A stretch of DNA of 64,000 nt, from contig NZ_CP049887.1 of the NCBI RefSeq assembly GCF_011304195.1, positions 1,240,001 through 1,304,000 on the forward strand, in the 5' to 3' direction. Position 1 is the stretch's first letter; every line of letters starts with the position of its first letter. A program made the translations under genes and the position numbers. This document shows positions 1-21,978 of the stretch, in pieces. The stretch is from Vagococcus hydrophili (GTDB lineage Bacteria; Bacillota; Bacilli; Lactobacillales; Vagococcaceae). The notes below the pieces were generated by a model. That model ran no database searches and was not told where the DNA came from. It worked only from the letters and a program-made list of their open reading frames with translations.

Positions 1-99
1 TCAGTTTTATTATTAAAATTGTGATACATAAAATATTATTTAAATTAGCTATCGCTAGTTGATTTAAATAAACAAAGTCTAACCATTAGGTTAGAAAAA
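1..99 (+). other. 3' part of 16S-23S spacer, unit 1
   Basis: Identical to the end of the complete spacer upstream of the second 23S. It contains no tRNA gene. The matching 16S lies outside the window. Confidence 0.85.
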
Positions 100-3010
<2,911 letters not shown>

Positions 3011-3094
3011 GAAAAACGGTGAAGTAAAAAAGATGTCTAACTAAAACATTCAGTTTTGAGTGAACAATCACTCAATTAAATAAAACGCACGTAA

Positions 3095-3211
3095 GTGTGG
3101 CGATGATGGCAAGAAGGATACACCTGTTCCCATGCCGAACACAGAAGTTAAGTTTCTTAGCGCCGAGGGTAGTGAGGGGTTTCCCCTTGTGAGAGTAGGA
3201 CGTCGCCATGC
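3095..3211 (+). rRNA. 5S ribosomal RNA, copy 1
   Basis: A 117-base segment with paired termini (GTGTGGCGAT with GTCGCCATGC) and the conserved CCATGCCGAACACAGAAGTT loop. It lies 85 bases after the 23S. Confidence 0.95.
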
Positions 3212-3231
3212 TGTACGCGTTTTTTTTATTC

Positions 3232-3304
3232 GGAGGTTTAGCTCAGCTGGGAGAGCACCTGCCTTACAAGCAGGGGGTCAGCGGTTCGATCCCGTTAACC
3301 TCCA
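3232..3304 (+). tRNA. tRNA-Val (UAC), unit 1
   Basis: 73-base cloverleaf with acceptor stem GGAGGTT/AACCTCC and loop CTTACAA, anticodon TAC. CCA is not encoded. U34 of this isoacceptor is an expected substrate for the 5-hydroxyuridine enzymes encoded later in the window. Confidence 0.97.
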
Positions 3305-3317
3305 TTTAAAGAATGAC

Positions 3318-3390
3318 GACTCGTTAGCTCAGTTGGTAGAGCATCTGACTTTTAATCAGAGGGTCACTGGTTCGAGCCCAGTACGGGTCA
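3318..3390 (+). tRNA. tRNA-Lys (UUU), unit 1
   Basis: 73-base cloverleaf with acceptor GACTCGT/ACGGGTC and anticodon loop CTTTTAA. CCA is not encoded. Confidence 0.97.
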
Positions 3391-3409
3391 TTTTTTTTGT
3401 AAAAAATAA

Positions 3410-3482
3410 GCCGGCTTAGCTCAGTTGGTAGAGCATCTGATTTGTAATCAGAGGGTCGAGGGTTCAACTCCTTTAGCCGGCA
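3410..3482 (+). tRNA. tRNA-Thr (UGU), unit 1
   Basis: 73-base cloverleaf with acceptor GCCGGCT/AGCCGGC and anticodon loop TTTGTAA. A U34 tRNA of the class hydroxylated by TrhP/TrhO. Confidence 0.97.
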
Positions 3483-3492
3483 CTTTAAATAA

Positions 3493-3564
3493 GCGGAAGT
3501 AGTTCAGTGGTAGAACATCACCTTGCCAAGGTGGGGGTCGCGAGTTCGAACCTCGTCTTCCGCT
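3493..3564 (+). tRNA. tRNA-Gly (GCC), unit 1
   Basis: 72-base cloverleaf with acceptor GCGGAAG/CTTCCGC, anticodon loop TTGCCAA and discriminator T. Confidence 0.96.
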
Positions 3565-3578
3565 TTTATGAGTTCTTA

Positions 3579-3664
3579 GCCGGGGTGGCGGAACTGGCAG
3601 ACGCACAGGACTTAAAATCCTGCGGTGAGTGATCACCGTACCGGTTCGATTCCGGTCCTCGGCA
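3579..3664 (+). tRNA. tRNA-Leu (UAA), unit 1
   Basis: 86-base class II tRNA with a long variable arm (CGGTGAGTGATCACCG). Anticodon loop CTTAAAA. Confidence 0.97.
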
Positions 3665-3684
3665 TTTTAATAATATTTTTACAA

Positions 3685-3758
3685 GCGCCCATAGCTCAAT
3701 TGGATAGAGTGTCTGACTACGGATCAGAAGGTTAGGGGTTCGACTCCTCTTGGGCGCG
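3685..3758 (+). tRNA. tRNA-Arg (ACG), unit 1
   Basis: 74-base cloverleaf with acceptor GCGCCCA/TGGGCGC and anticodon loop CTACGGA. A34 implies conversion to inosine by TadA. Absent from the third array. Confidence 0.96.
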
Positions 3759-3773
3759 TTTTTAAGAATGATA

Positions 3774-3847
3774 CGGGAAGTAGCTCAGCTTGGTAGAGCA
3801 CTTGGTTTGGGACCAAGGGGTCGCAGGTTCGAATCCTGTCTTCCCGA
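3774..3847 (+). tRNA. tRNA-Pro (UGG), unit 1
   Basis: 74-base cloverleaf with acceptor CGGGAAG/CTTCCCG and anticodon loop TTTGGGA. Last tRNA before the next rRNA promoter. Absent from the third array. Confidence 0.96.
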
Positions 3848-3889
3848 TTTTAAAGAAAAAATTCTTTAAAAAAATATTTTTAAAAAGTG

Positions 3890-3918
3890 TTGACAAAACT
3901 TTGATAACTTGGTATGAT
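3890..3918 (+). promoter_or_regulatory. rRNA operon promoter (unit 2)
   Basis: TTGACA at 3890-3895, a 17-base spacer and TATGAT at 3913-3918. The A/T-only stretch just upstream (3848-3889) could act as an UP element. It includes a small TTTAAAGAA/TTCTTTAAA inverted repeat. Confidence 0.88.
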
Positions 3919-4091
3919 ATAAAAGTTGTTAAAGCAACACAGATTAGACCTTTGAAAACTAAACAAAGTAAGACAAACCAAATGTGATAGGGCGTTTCTA
4001 CTTAGTAGAAACAAACCATATTTAGTGAAATAACATTCGCTAGCAAGTTTTAAAATTAATGAGCTAAACATCGCAAGATGTTAATCAACTT
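3919..4091 (+). promoter_or_regulatory. rRNA leader with boxA-like site and 16S processing arm
   Basis: A boxA-like antitermination site reads GACCTTTGAAAACT at 3947-3960. The 18 bases at 3955-3972 are exactly complementary to 5684-5701 beyond the 16S, so they should form the RNase III stem around pre-16S. A further hairpin is GTTTCTAC/GTAGAAAC near 3995-4012. Confidence 0.75.
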
Positions 4092-8796
<4,705 letters not shown>

Positions 8797-8880
8797 GAAA
8801 AACGGTGAAGTAAAAAAGATGTCTAACTAAAACATTCAGTTTTGAGTGAACAATCACTCAATTAAATAAAACGCACGTAA

Positions 8881-8997
8881 GTGTGGCGATGATGGCAAGA
8901 AGGATACACCTGTTCCCATGCCGAACACAGAAGTTAAGTTTCTTAGCGCCGAGGGTAGTGAGGGGTTTCCCCTTGTGAGAGTAGGACGTCGCCATGC
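8881..8997 (+). rRNA. 5S ribosomal RNA, copy 2
   Basis: Identical to the 5S at 3095-3211. Confidence 0.95.
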
Positions 8998-9017
8998 TGT
9001 ACGCGTTTTTTTTATTC

Positions 9018-9090
9018 GGAGGTTTAGCTCAGCTGGGAGAGCACCTGCCTTACAAGCAGGGGGTCAGCGGTTCGATCCCGTTAACCTCCA
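9018..9090 (+). tRNA. tRNA-Val (UAC), unit 2
   Basis: Identical to 3232-3304. Anticodon loop CTTACAA. Confidence 0.97.
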
Positions 9091-9103
9091 TTTAAAGAAT
9101 GAC

Positions 9104-9176
9104 GACTCGTTAGCTCAGTTGGTAGAGCATCTGACTTTTAATCAGAGGGTCACTGGTTCGAGCCCAGTACGGGTCA
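9104..9176 (+). tRNA. tRNA-Lys (UUU), unit 2
   Basis: Identical to 3318-3390. Anticodon loop CTTTTAA. Confidence 0.97.
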
Positions 9177-9195
9177 TTTTTTTTGTAAAAAATAA

Positions 9196-9268
9196 GCCGG
9201 CTTAGCTCAGTTGGTAGAGCATCTGATTTGTAATCAGAGGGTCGAGGGTTCAACTCCTTTAGCCGGCA
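9196..9268 (+). tRNA. tRNA-Thr (UGU), unit 2
   Basis: Identical to 3410-3482. Anticodon loop TTTGTAA. Confidence 0.97.
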
Positions 9269-9278
9269 CTTTAAATAA

Positions 9279-9350
9279 GCGGAAGTAGTTCAGTGGTAGA
9301 ACATCACCTTGCCAAGGTGGGGGTCGCGAGTTCGAACCTCGTCTTCCGCT
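9279..9350 (+). tRNA. tRNA-Gly (GCC), unit 2
   Basis: Identical to 3493-3564. Anticodon loop TTGCCAA. Confidence 0.96.
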
Positions 9351-9364
9351 TTTATGAGTTCTTA

Positions 9365-9450
9365 GCCGGGGTGGCGGAACTGGCAGACGCACAGGACTTA
9401 AAATCCTGCGGTGAGTGATCACCGTACCGGTTCGATTCCGGTCCTCGGCA
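9365..9450 (+). tRNA. tRNA-Leu (UAA), unit 2
   Basis: Identical to 3579-3664. Long variable arm, anticodon TAA. Confidence 0.97.
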
Positions 9451-9470
9451 TTTTAATAATATTTTTACAA

Positions 9471-9544
9471 GCGCCCATAGCTCAATTGGATAGAGTGTCT
9501 GACTACGGATCAGAAGGTTAGGGGTTCGACTCCTCTTGGGCGCG
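9471..9544 (+). tRNA. tRNA-Arg (ACG), unit 2
   Basis: Identical to 3685-3758. Anticodon loop CTACGGA. Confidence 0.96.
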
Positions 9545-9559
9545 TTTTTAAGAATGATA

Positions 9560-9633
9560 CGGGAAGTAGCTCAGCTTGGTAGAGCACTTGGTTTGGGACC
9601 AAGGGGTCGCAGGTTCGAATCCTGTCTTCCCGA
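9560..9633 (+). tRNA. tRNA-Pro (UGG), unit 2
   Basis: Identical to 3774-3847. Anticodon loop TTTGGGA. Confidence 0.96.
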
Positions 9634-9675
9634 TTTTAAAGAAAAAATTCTTTAAAAAAATATTTTTAAAAAGTG

Positions 9676-9704
9676 TTGACAAAACTTTGATAACTTGGTA
9701 TGAT
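9676..9704 (+). promoter_or_regulatory. rRNA operon promoter (unit 3)
   Basis: Second copy of the TTGACA-17-TATGAT promoter, with the same AT-rich upstream tract and the same leader up to the 16S at 9878. Confidence 0.88.
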
Positions 9705-9877
9705 ATAAAAGTTGTTAAAGCAACACAGATTAGACCTTTGAAAACTAAACAAAGTAAGACAAACCAAATGTGATAGGGCGTTTCTACTTAGTAGAAACAA
9801 ACCATATTTAGTGAAATAACATTCGCTAGCAAGTTTTAAAATTAATGAGCTAAACATCGCAAGATGTTAATCAACTT

Positions 9878-14582
<4,705 letters not shown>

Positions 14583-14666
14583 GAAAAACGGTGAAGTAAA
14601 AAAGATGTCTAACTAAAACATTCAGTTTTGAGTGAACAATCACTCAATTAAATAAAACGCACGTAA

Positions 14667-14783
14667 GTGTGGCGATGATGGCAAGAAGGATACACCTGTT
14701 CCCATGCCGAACACAGAAGTTAAGTTTCTTAGCGCCGAGGGTAGTGAGGGGTTTCCCCTTGTGAGAGTAGGACGTCGCCATGC
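14667..14783 (+). rRNA. 5S ribosomal RNA, copy 3
   Basis: Identical to the other two 5S genes. Confidence 0.95.
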
Positions 14784-14803
14784 TGTACGCGTTTTTTTTA
14801 TTC

Positions 14804-14876
14804 GGAGGTTTAGCTCAGCTGGGAGAGCACCTGCCTTACAAGCAGGGGGTCAGCGGTTCGATCCCGTTAACCTCCA
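14804..14876 (+). tRNA. tRNA-Val (UAC), unit 3
   Basis: Identical to 3232-3304. Confidence 0.97.
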
Positions 14877-14889
14877 TTTAAAGAATGAC

Positions 14890-14962
14890 GACTCGTTAGC
14901 TCAGTTGGTAGAGCATCTGACTTTTAATCAGAGGGTCACTGGTTCGAGCCCAGTACGGGTCA
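14890..14962 (+). tRNA. tRNA-Lys (UUU), unit 3
   Basis: Identical to 3318-3390. Confidence 0.97.
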
Positions 14963-14981
14963 TTTTTTTTGTAAAAAATAA

Positions 14982-15054
14982 GCCGGCTTAGCTCAGTTGG
15001 TAGAGCATCTGATTTGTAATCAGAGGGTCGAGGGTTCAACTCCTTTAGCCGGCA
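14982..15054 (+). tRNA. tRNA-Thr (UGU), unit 3
   Basis: Identical to 3410-3482. Confidence 0.97.
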
Positions 15055-15064
15055 CTTTAAATAA

Positions 15065-15136
15065 GCGGAAGTAGTTCAGTGGTAGAACATCACCTTGCCA
15101 AGGTGGGGGTCGCGAGTTCGAACCTCGTCTTCCGCT
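15065..15136 (+). tRNA. tRNA-Gly (GCC), unit 3
   Basis: Identical to 3493-3564. Confidence 0.96.
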
Positions 15137-15150
15137 TTTATGAGTTCTTA

Positions 15151-15236
15151 GCCGGGGTGGCGGAACTGGCAGACGCACAGGACTTAAAATCCTGCGGTGA
15201 GTGATCACCGTACCGGTTCGATTCCGGTCCTCGGCA
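15151..15236 (+). tRNA. tRNA-Leu (UAA), unit 3, last of array
   Basis: Identical to 3579-3664. The repeat ends eight bases later, so this array lacks tRNA-Arg and tRNA-Pro. Confidence 0.97.
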
Positions 15237-15258
15237 TTTTAATAGTAATTCAGATAAG

Positions 15259-15282
15259 AAAGTCAGAAATGGCTTTTTTTTT
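15259..15282 (+). terminator. Terminator of the rRNA/tRNA array
   Basis: Stem AAAGTC/GGCTTT with loop AGAAAT, followed by a run of nine or more T. It lies just beyond the last tRNA, where the tandem repeat ends. Confidence 0.75.
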
Positions 15283-15332
15283 ATACCAAAAATTTTTGGA
15301 ACCTTTTAATGTATTATTGAGGCATACTTTTG

Positions 15333-15358
15333 TATAATAAAGGTCAGAGATAGTCAAT
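15333..15358 (+). promoter_or_regulatory. ctsR promoter -10 and CtsR box
   Basis: TATAAT at 15333-15338 is followed by GGTCAGA-GAT-AGTCAAT at 15342-15358. That is two heptads three bases apart, matching the CtsR operator pattern (GGTCAAA-NAN-GGTCAAA). A repressor here would cover the transcription start, so the operon should be autoregulated by CtsR and heat-inducible. I saw no clear -35. Confidence 0.8.
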
Positions 15359-15381
15359 TGACGATAAAGGTGGTGTTTCAA

Positions 15382-15849
15382 TTGGATAATCGAAATATGT
15401 CAGATATTATTGAGGCATATTTAAAAGAAATATTGGAAATCAATCAAATGGTTGAAATTCGTCGTTCTGAAATGGCTGATTTGTTTGATTGTGTGCCGTC
15501 ACAAATAAATTATGTGATAAAGACACGTTTCACAGTGCCACAAGGATACCAAGTGGAGAGTAAGCGTGGTGGTGGTGGCTATATTAGAATTGTGAAGGTT
15601 GATTTACTTCAACATGGTGACTATTTGATTCGTGTGTCAGAATCTGTAGGCTCTAGTTTGACAGAAAGTGATGCGTTTGCTATCTTAAAACAATTATACC
15701 TAAACGATGTGATTGAATTGAGGGAAAAGGAAATCATAAGCACGTTATTATGTAATAAACCGTTACTTAGTGTGAGTGATAATAATAAATTAAGAGCACA
15801 TATGATGGTCGAGTTATTAGAACGTTTAACATATGACGAGAAGGAGTGA
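15382..15849 (+). CDS. ctsR: Heat-shock repressor CtsR
   Basis: A 155-residue protein, the normal CtsR length. It represses clp genes by binding direct GGTCAAA repeats and releases them on heating. The N-terminal winged helix (VPSQINYVIKTRF, near residue 35) and the tetraglycine wing (SKRGGGGYIRI, near 60), known as the thermosensing loop in Bacillus CtsR, are visible. I chose the TTG at 15382 because AAAGGTGG lies 8 bases upstream and the homologous proteins begin here; an in-frame TTG at 15358 falls inside the operator. The gene ends 5 bases before clpC starts. No mcsA or mcsB is present, as in other Lactobacillales, so McsB-type arginine phosphorylation is not expected from this operon. 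Confidence 0.93.
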   Translation: MDNRNMSDIIEAYLKEILEINQMVEIRRSEMADLFDCVPSQINYVIKTRFTVPQGYQVESKRGGGGYIRIVKVDLLQHGDYLIRVSESVGSSLTESDAFAILKQLYLNDVIELREKEIISTLLCNKPLLSVSDNNKLRAHMMVELLERLTYDEKE

Positions 15850-15854
15850 ATAGT

Positions 15855-18329
15855 ATGAGTGAATTATTTACAGACAAGGCGAAGCTTGCTTTGGAGATTG
15901 CAGAAATACAAGCTAAATATTTTAGACAGAAGGCTATTTCAACTGAGCATCTGTTATTAGGTTTAATTAATGAACAAAAAGGAATTGCTGGGAAAGTTTT
16001 AAGAAGTTTTAATTTGGATGAAAAAATGGTTTTTGAGGAAGTTGAACATATTACTCAATATGGACAAAAACCTGCGAATGTTTCAGAGCTATTGCCATAT
16101 TCACCTAGGGCAAAACAAGTTTTATCTTTTGCTAGTGCAGAGGCTAAGCGAGTGGGAGCGCCTAGCGTTGGGACTGAACATATTTTACTTGCTTTAATCA
16201 AGGATGAGGAAGTTTTGGCTGCTCGTGTTTTGACTAACTTAGATGTGGATTTAGGAAAGGTTCGTCAGCTGATTTATAAAAAAATTGGCTTGGTAGAACC
16301 GGCTAATAAGCAAAATCAAAGAAAACAACCCAATGCCTCTCGTCAACAGGTGGAAGAAGGAACACCGACGCTTGATTCTTTAGCTCGTGATTTGACTCAA
16401 TCTGCCCGAGATAATCGTTTAGATCCTTTAGTGGGACGTGATAAAGAGGTTCAGCGTTTAATCCAGATTTTAAGTCGTAGAACGAAAAATAATCCTGTTT
16501 TAGTAGGAGAACCTGGTGTGGGGAAAACGGCGATTGCTGAAGGCTTAGCTCAACGCATTATTCAAGGTCGTGTTCCTAAAGAAATGTTGTCTAAACGTTT
16601 GATGATGTTAGATATGGGAGCAGTGGTTGCTGGAACGAAGTATCGTGGTGAGTTTGAGGACCGCATGAAGAAAGTAGTAGATGAAATTTATCGTGACGGT
16701 GAAGTGATTCTCTTTATTGATGAGCTTCATACGTTAATTGGTGCTGGTGGGGCAGAAGGGGCAATTGATGCTTCGAATATTTTAAAGCCGGCTCTTGCTC
16801 GTGGTGAGCTTCAAACAATTGGTGCGACGACTTTAGATGAGTATCAAAAATATATCGAAAAAGATTCGGCTTTAGAACGTCGTTTTGCAAAAATTCAAGT
16901 GGATGAGCCAACAGCTGAGGAAGCGGAGCAGATTTTACTTGGTTTACGTTCTCGTTATGAGGATCATCATAAGGTTCGAATTACGGATGAGGCGGTGTTT
17001 GCGGCGGTGAATTTATCGACACGCTATATTAGTGATCGTCAATTGCCGGACAAAGCCATTGATTTGATTGATGAGTCTGCGGCTCGCGCCAGATTAGAAG
17101 TGGCAGATAAGCGTTCACCAATTGCTTTGCAACGTGAAAAAGTTGAAGAAATTATTCAAGAAAAAGAAGATGCTATTTTAAGACAAGACTTTAAAGATGC
17201 GGCAAATGCTCGTAAAAAAGAAAAAGCGGCTTATAAAAAATTGGATAAATTAATTGAAACTGAAAAGAAGAAAGACACTGTATATAAAACGAAAGTAACA
17301 GAAGAAGCGATTGTTTCGGTTGTGGCGCAGTGGACTGGAATTCCTTTAGAGCAATTAGAGAAAAAAGAGACAGAACGATTGCTAGAGCTTGAAAAAGTGT
17401 TACATGAGCGTGTGGTTGGTCAAGAGGAAGCTGTTGAGTCTGTTTCTCGTGCGATTCGTCGTGCTAGAAGTGGTTTGAAAGATCCGAATCGTCCGATTGG
17501 TTCATTTATGTTCTTAGGACCAACAGGTGTGGGTAAAACTGAGCTTGCTAAAACCTTGGCTTCTGTGATGTTTGGTTCTGAGGATGCCTTGATTCGTGTG
17601 GACATGTCTGAATTTATGGAGAAACATAGTACAAGTCGTTTAGTGGGTTCTCCTCCTGGTTATGTGGGTTATGATGAAGGTGGTCAGTTAACTGAGCGCA
17701 TTCGTCAAAAACCTTATTCAGTGGTTTTACTGGATGAAGTGGAAAAAGCACATCCAGATGTTTTCAATATTTTACTTCAAGTATTAGATGATGGTCATTT
17801 AACAGATTCTAAGGGCCGCAAAGTAGATTTTAAAAATACGATTTTGATCATGACATCAAATATTGGAGCCACAGCTTTACGTGATGAGAAAACAGTTGGT
17901 TTTGGTTCAACTGGTGGGGAAAAAGATTATAAAGCCATGAAATCTCGTATTTTAGAAGAGCTTAAGAAAAGTTTCCGTCCAGAATTCTTAAACCGTGTGG
18001 ATGAATTACTTGTTTTCCATTCATTGGATAAAAAAGAATTAAATCAAATTGTTAAGATTATGAGTCAATCTGTGGTTGAACGATTGAAAGAGCAAAAAAT
18101 TAACTTGAAATTAACACCTTCTGCTATTGAAGTGATTAGTAAGGAAGGGTTTGATCCAGAATACGGAGCAAGACCGATTAGACGAGCGATTCAAAAAGAA
18201 ATCGAAGATCGTTTAAGTGAATTACTCCTTTCTGGTGAGATTACGCCAGGTAGTAAAGTAGTAATGGGAGCTAAAAAAGGTAAAATTAATGTGAAGGTTA
18301 CGAAAGAAAAAGATTTGCAAAAAGTCTAA
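15855..18329 (+). CDS. clpC: ATP-dependent unfoldase ClpC
   Basis: An 824-residue Hsp100 AAA+ protein that unfolds substrates for ClpP in general proteolysis and stress survival. Domains in order: Clp N-domain with two repeats (1-145); first AAA with Walker A GEPGVGKT (near 217) and Walker B VILFIDE; a middle UVR-type coiled segment (near 434-465) that separates ClpC from ClpA and usually binds the adaptor MecA; second AAA with Walker A GPTGVGKT (near 555). The ATG at 15855 is used because AAGGAG sits 8 bases upstream; the earlier GTG at 15846 overlaps that site. Cotranscribed with ctsR and so under the CtsR box. A strong terminator follows. Confidence 0.96.
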   Translation: MSELFTDKAKLALEIAEIQAKYFRQKAISTEHLLLGLINEQKGIAGKVLRSFNLDEKMVFEEVEHITQYGQKPANVSELLPYSPRAKQVLSFASAEAKRVGAPSVGTEHILLALIKDEEVLAARVLTNLDVDLGKVRQLIYKKIGLVEPANKQNQRKQPNASRQQVEEGTPTLDSLARDLTQSARDNRLDPLVGRDKEVQRLIQILSRRTKNNPVLVGEPGVGKTAIAEGLAQRIIQGRVPKEMLSKRLMMLDMGAVVAGTKYRGEFEDRMKKVVDEIYRDGEVILFIDELHTLIGAGGAEGAIDASNILKPALARGELQTIGATTLDEYQKYIEKDSALERRFAKIQVDEPTAEEAEQILLGLRSRYEDHHKVRITDEAVFAAVNLSTRYISDRQLPDKAIDLIDESAARARLEVADKRSPIALQREKVEEIIQEKEDAILRQDFKDAANARKKEKAAYKKLDKLIETEKKKDTVYKTKVTEEAIVSVVAQWTGIPLEQLEKKETERLLELEKVLHERVVGQEEAVESVSRAIRRARSGLKDPNRPIGSFMFLGPTGVGKTELAKTLASVMFGSEDALIRVDMSEFMEKHSTSRLVGSPPGYVGYDEGGQLTERIRQKPYSVVLLDEVEKAHPDVFNILLQVLDDGHLTDSKGRKVDFKNTILIMTSNIGATALRDEKTVGFGSTGGEKDYKAMKSRILEELKKSFRPEFLNRVDELLVFHSLDKKELNQIVKIMSQSVVERLKEQKINLKLTPSAIEVISKEGFDPEYGARPIRRAIQKEIEDRLSELLLSGEITPGSKVVMGAKKGKINVKVTKEKDLQKV

Positions 18330-18337
18330 CAAACTTT

Positions 18338-18367
18338 AGCGCTAGTTTAATAACTAGCGCTTTTTTA
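18338..18367 (+). terminator. Terminator after clpC
   Basis: Perfect 10-bp stem AGCGCTAGTT/AACTAGCGCT with loop TAAT, then seven T. Confidence 0.93.
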
Positions 18368-18379
18368 TTTGTGATAACA

Positions 18380-18409
18380 TTGTCAAAGTTGGGGTGATTG
18401 TGGTAGGAT
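18380..18409 (+). promoter_or_regulatory. Promoter of the U32 gene pair
   Basis: TTGTCA (18380-18385), an 18-base spacer and TAGGAT (18404-18409), with an extended -10 TGG just upstream. Confidence 0.55.
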
Positions 18410-18443
18410 TATGCTGATTACTCACAATTAAGGAGATTAGAAC

Positions 18444-19364
18444 ATGATAGAAATTACAGCAACCGTTGAATCCTTTCAACAAGCTGAAAAATTAGTAGAT
18501 TTAAATATTGATTATTTGTATTTTGGGGATGCGACATTTGGTTTACGCTTGCCAACGCACTTTAATATTGAAGAAATGAAGCAGTTAGTTAACCTGGCAC
18601 ACTCAAAAGGGAAAAAGGTAAGGATAGCAGTCAACGCGATCATGCATCCTGATAAGATGTTACTAATTCCTGATTACTTAGGATTTTTAGAAAATTTATC
18701 AGTCGATGAGATTGTTGTAGGAGACCCTGGCGTGATTCATGTCATTAGACGTGATGGCTACAACCTTCCTTATGTTTACGATGCAGCAACAATGGTGACA
18801 AGCTCTCGTCAGATTAATTTTTGGGGAAACCGTGGCGCGATTGGTGCTGTCTTATCTCGTGAAATTCCGTACTTGGAATTAGTAGATTTATCAGGAAATC
18901 TGGATATTTTCGGAGAGATGCTTGTGTATGGTGCTACATGTATCCATCAATCGAAACGTCCTTTGGTTCAAAATTATTTTAATTTCACCAAGCAAGAGAA
19001 AAATACAGACAAAACAAGTCAATTGTTTATCTCTGAACCTAAAGCCGAAGAAACTCATTATTCGATTTATGAGGATGAACACGGCACACATATTTTTGCG
19101 ACCAATGATGTGAACTTAATGACTGAGTTAGGTGAATTAGAAAAAATTGGTTTAACTCATTGGAAATTAGACGGTATTTACACACAAGGAGAAGCTTACC
19201 TTCAAATTGTTTCTTACTTTGTAGAGGCTAAGGAATTGATTCAAGCCGGAAAATGGAACGAAACAGAAGCTAAACGGTTAACGGAATTAGTGATGGCAGC
19301 TCATCCTAAAGAACGCACGCTTGATGCTGGCTTTTATTACTTTGATCCAGACGATATTAAATAA
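18444..19364 (+). CDS. trhP1: U32-family protein, TrhP1/YrrN-like tRNA hydroxylation factor
   Basis: A 306-residue U32-family protein, matching the short member (about 309 residues) of the Bacillus yrrN-yrrO pair. Although named peptidases, these proteins are required in B. subtilis for prephenate-dependent, O2-independent formation of 5-hydroxyuridine at position 34 of tRNAs. The N-terminal half has TIM-barrel-like strands (DYLYFGDATFGLRLP, KKVRIAVNAIMH, DEIVVGDPGVIHV) typical of the family. It is followed after 14 bases by the longer partner, and the order matches yrrN-yrrO. AAGGAG precedes the ATG. The family call is secure; the exact reaction is inferred from Bacillus. Confidence 0.8.
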   Translation: MIEITATVESFQQAEKLVDLNIDYLYFGDATFGLRLPTHFNIEEMKQLVNLAHSKGKKVRIAVNAIMHPDKMLLIPDYLGFLENLSVDEIVVGDPGVIHVIRRDGYNLPYVYDAATMVTSSRQINFWGNRGAIGAVLSREIPYLELVDLSGNLDIFGEMLVYGATCIHQSKRPLVQNYFNFTKQEKNTDKTSQLFISEPKAEETHYSIYEDEHGTHIFATNDVNLMTELGELEKIGLTHWKLDGIYTQGEAYLQIVSYFVEAKELIQAGKWNETEAKRLTELVMAAHPKERTLDAGFYYFDPDDIK

Positions 19365-19378
19365 GGAGTCCATAGATA

Positions 19379-20617
19379 ATGATGACAAAAGAATTGAAAC
19401 GACCCGAGGTGCTAGCGCCAGCGGGTACCTTAGAAAAATTAAAAACAGCGATTAGTTACGGAGCCGATGCAGTTTATATTGGTGGGAATGCTTATGGTTT
19501 AAGAAGTCGTGCGGGTAACTTTACTTATGAAGAAATGGCAGAAGGTGTGGCATTTGCAAAAGCGCATAATGCCAAAGTTTATGTGGCAGCCAACATGGTG
19601 ACTCATGAGTTTGATGCAAAAGGTGCGGGAGAATTTTTCTGTGAATTACGAGACATTGGGATTAGTGCGGTGATTGTTTCTGATCCGGCTTTGATTGAAA
19701 TTTGTATTACTGAAGCACCTGGTTTACCTGTTCATTTATCAACCCAATCTTCAGCGACGAATTTTGAAACCTTAGAATTTTGGAAAAATGAAGGTTTGGA
19801 GCGTGTGGTATTAGGACGTGAAGTATCGATGGCAGAGGTTAAAGCGATTCGTGAGAATACAGATATTGAAATTGAAGCTTTTATTCACGGGGCGATGTGT
19901 ATTTCTTATTCTGGTCGTTGTACCTTATCGAATCATATGTCACATCGAGATGCTAACCGCGGAGGCTGTTCTCAGTCTTGTCGTTGGAAATATGATTTGT
20001 TTGAGATGAATTTGGATAAAGAGCGTCAATCATTAATTGATGCAGGAGAAGTGGAAGAGCCTTTTTCAATGAGTGCGGTGGATATGTCGATGATCGAGCA
20101 CATTCCTGATTTGGTTCAAAATGGTGTGGACAGTTTAAAAATCGAAGGACGTATGAAGTCGATTCATTATGTTTCAACGGTTTCTAATGTGTATAAAAAA
20201 GCGGTAGATAGTTATATGGAAGATCCTGAGAATTATGTTTGTAAGCAAGAATGGATTGACGAGTTGTGGAAAGTGGCTCAGCGTGAGTTGGCGACTGGTT
20301 TTTATTACGGAGTACCTAGTGACGAGGAGCAGTTATTTGGTAAACGTCGTAAAATCCCTGTCTTTAAATTTATTGGCGAGGTCTTATCCTATGATGAAGA
20401 GACAAAAATTGCTACAATTAGACAACGGAATCATTTTAGAATCAATGATGATATTGAATTTTATGGTCCTGGCTTTACCCATTCCCATCAAATAATTACA
20501 GAAATGTGGAATGAACTGGATGAACCGATTGAAAAGGCACCAAATGCTATGATGATCGTGAAAATGCCAGTAGAAAATCCAGTGAAACCAGGAGATATGA
20601 TCCGAAAACGAAAATAA
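19379..20617 (+). CDS. trhP2: U32-family protein, TrhP2/YrrO-like tRNA hydroxylation factor
   Basis: A 412-residue U32 protein with the family signature around residues 165-205. Four cysteines ([11 protein letters not shown] and GGCSQSC) are spaced as expected for the iron-sulfur cluster known in this family. N-terminal motif [28 protein letters not shown] is split here as [16 protein letters not shown] and [10 protein letters not shown]. It should act with the preceding gene in 5-hydroxylation of wobble uridine using prephenate. The ATG at 19379 has AAGGAG 10 bases upstream; the site overlaps the end of the previous gene, so translation is probably coupled. The reductase gene starts 11 bases after the stop. 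Confidence 0.83.
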   Translation: MMTKELKRPEVLAPAGTLEKLKTAISYGADAVYIGGNAYGLRSRAGNFTYEEMAEGVAFAKAHNAKVYVAANMVTHEFDAKGAGEFFCELRDIGISAVIVSDPALIEICITEAPGLPVHLSTQSSATNFETLEFWKNEGLERVVLGREVSMAEVKAIRENTDIEIEAFIHGAMCISYSGRCTLSNHMSHRDANRGGCSQSCRWKYDLFEMNLDKERQSLIDAGEVEEPFSMSAVDMSMIEHIPDLVQNGVDSLKIEGRMKSIHYVSTVSNVYKKAVDSYMEDPENYVCKQEWIDELWKVAQRELATGFYYGVPSDEEQLFGKRRKIPVFKFIGEVLSYDEETKIATIRQRNHFRINDDIEFYGPGFTHSHQIITEMWNELDEPIEKAPNAMMIVKMPVENPVKPGDMIRKRK

Positions 20618-20628
20618 GGATGGTAGTT

Positions 20629-21975
20629 ATGGAGTCTTTTGATTATATTGTGATCGGTGGCGGTAGTGGCGGGATTGCTTCTGCTAATCGTGCCGGAATG
20701 CGCGGAGCGAAAGTTTTATTAATAGAAGGATCAGACATTGGAGGAACCTGTGTCAATGTTGGCTGTGTGCCTAAAAAGGTGATGTGGTCAGCTTCTGAAA
20801 TGCGTTCGATGATGTTAAAACAAGCCAAAGAATATGGCTTTGATGTAACGCTCGAAGATGTGGATTTCTCTAGATTAGTGGCTAATCGTCAAACGTACAT
20901 TGAGCGTCTTCATGGTTTATATATGAAAGGTTTAGCAAGTAATGGGGTAACGGTTATTCACGGCTTTGCTAAATTTACGGCTGAAAAGACCGTTGAAGTA
21001 GGTGGGGAAAGCTACACAGCTAAACACATTTTAATCGCTACAGGTGGTAAAATTATTAGACCTAATATTCCTGGTTCTGAGTACGGAATTGATTCAAATG
21101 GCTTCTTTGAATTAACAGAGATGCCAAAATCAGTGGCAGTGGTTGGTGCTGGTTATATTGCAGTGGAAATTGCGGGTGTGTTAAATGGTTTAGGATCTGA
21201 CACTCACTTAGCTTTTAGAAAAGAAAGTTTTTTAAGAGAGTTTGATGATTTAGTAATTTCAGGCTTAACCGAAAGTTATGAAAAACAAGGGATTCATTTA
21301 CATGCTCATTCAGTGCCACAAAAAGTGGAGCAGACTGATTCAGGCTATGAGTTATTCTTTGAAAATGGTCAATCTCTTAAAGTGGATGAAATTATTTGGG
21401 CGATTGGAAGAGTTCCTAATCTAGATCAACTTGGTTTAGAAAATACCCAAGTGAAGTTGACTGATAAAAAAGCGATTAAAGTGGATGACTATCAAAATAC
21501 AACTCAAACAGGGATTTATGCTGTGGGGGATGTGATTGATAAAATCAACTTAACGCCAGTGGCAATTGCCGCCGGACGTCGTTTGTCAGAACGATTATTC
21601 AACGGGCAAACCACAGCACGCTTAGATTATGAAACTGTTCCGACAGTTGTTTTCTCTCATCCAACGATCGGTACAGTTGGTTTAACCGAAAAAGAGGCAC
21701 GTGAAATGTATCCTGGTGAAAAAATCACAATTTATACGTCAACCTTTACACCAATGCAGTATGCAATCACGGAAATTAGAGAAAAATGTCACATGAAGCT
21801 AGTTTGTTTAGGAGATGATGAAAAAGTCATTGGATTACACGGACTTGGTCTAGGTGTTGATGAGATGTTACAAGGGTTTGCCGTGGCAATAAAAATGGGC
21901 GCAACTAAAGCCGATTTTGATAACACTGTAGCCATTCACCCGACTGGGGCAGAAGAATTTGTAACCATGCGCTAA
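20629..21975 (+). CDS. gor: Glutathione-disulfide reductase
   Basis: A 448-residue flavoprotein disulfide reductase that uses NADPH to reduce oxidised glutathione in the cytoplasm. Visible: FAD motif GGGSGG (near 11), redox cysteines [11 protein letters not shown](P) motif [11 protein letters not shown] (near 170), FAD segment YAVGDV, and C-terminal catalytic HPTGAEE. The ATG at 20629 is preferred because AAGGATGG lies 8 bases upstream; an in-frame ATG at 20620 overlaps that site. The gene probably belongs to the U32 transcription unit. A related disulfide reductase with another thiol substrate remains possible, but length and motifs fit Gor. Confidence 0.88.
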   Translation: MESFDYIVIGGGSGGIASANRAGMRGAKVLLIEGSDIGGTCVNVGCVPKKVMWSASEMRSMMLKQAKEYGFDVTLEDVDFSRLVANRQTYIERLHGLYMKGLASNGVTVIHGFAKFTAEKTVEVGGESYTAKHILIATGGKIIRPNIPGSEYGIDSNGFFELTEMPKSVAVVGAGYIAVEIAGVLNGLGSDTHLAFRKESFLREFDDLVISGLTESYEKQGIHLHAHSVPQKVEQTDSGYELFFENGQSLKVDEIIWAIGRVPNLDQLGLENTQVKLTDKKAIKVDDYQNTTQTGIYAVGDVIDKINLTPVAIAAGRRLSERLFNGQTTARLDYETVPTVVFSHPTIGTVGLTEKEAREMYPGEKITIYTSTFTPMQYAITEIREKCHMKLVCLGDDEKVIGLHGLGLGVDEMLQGFAVAIKMGATKADFDNTVAIHPTGAEEFVTMR

Positions 21976-21978
21976 GCT

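Noticed and set aside
15358-15381. Upstream TTG as the ctsR start
   Set aside because: It lies within the CtsR operator and lacks a ribosome site. The TTG at 15382 has AAAGGTGG at good spacing.
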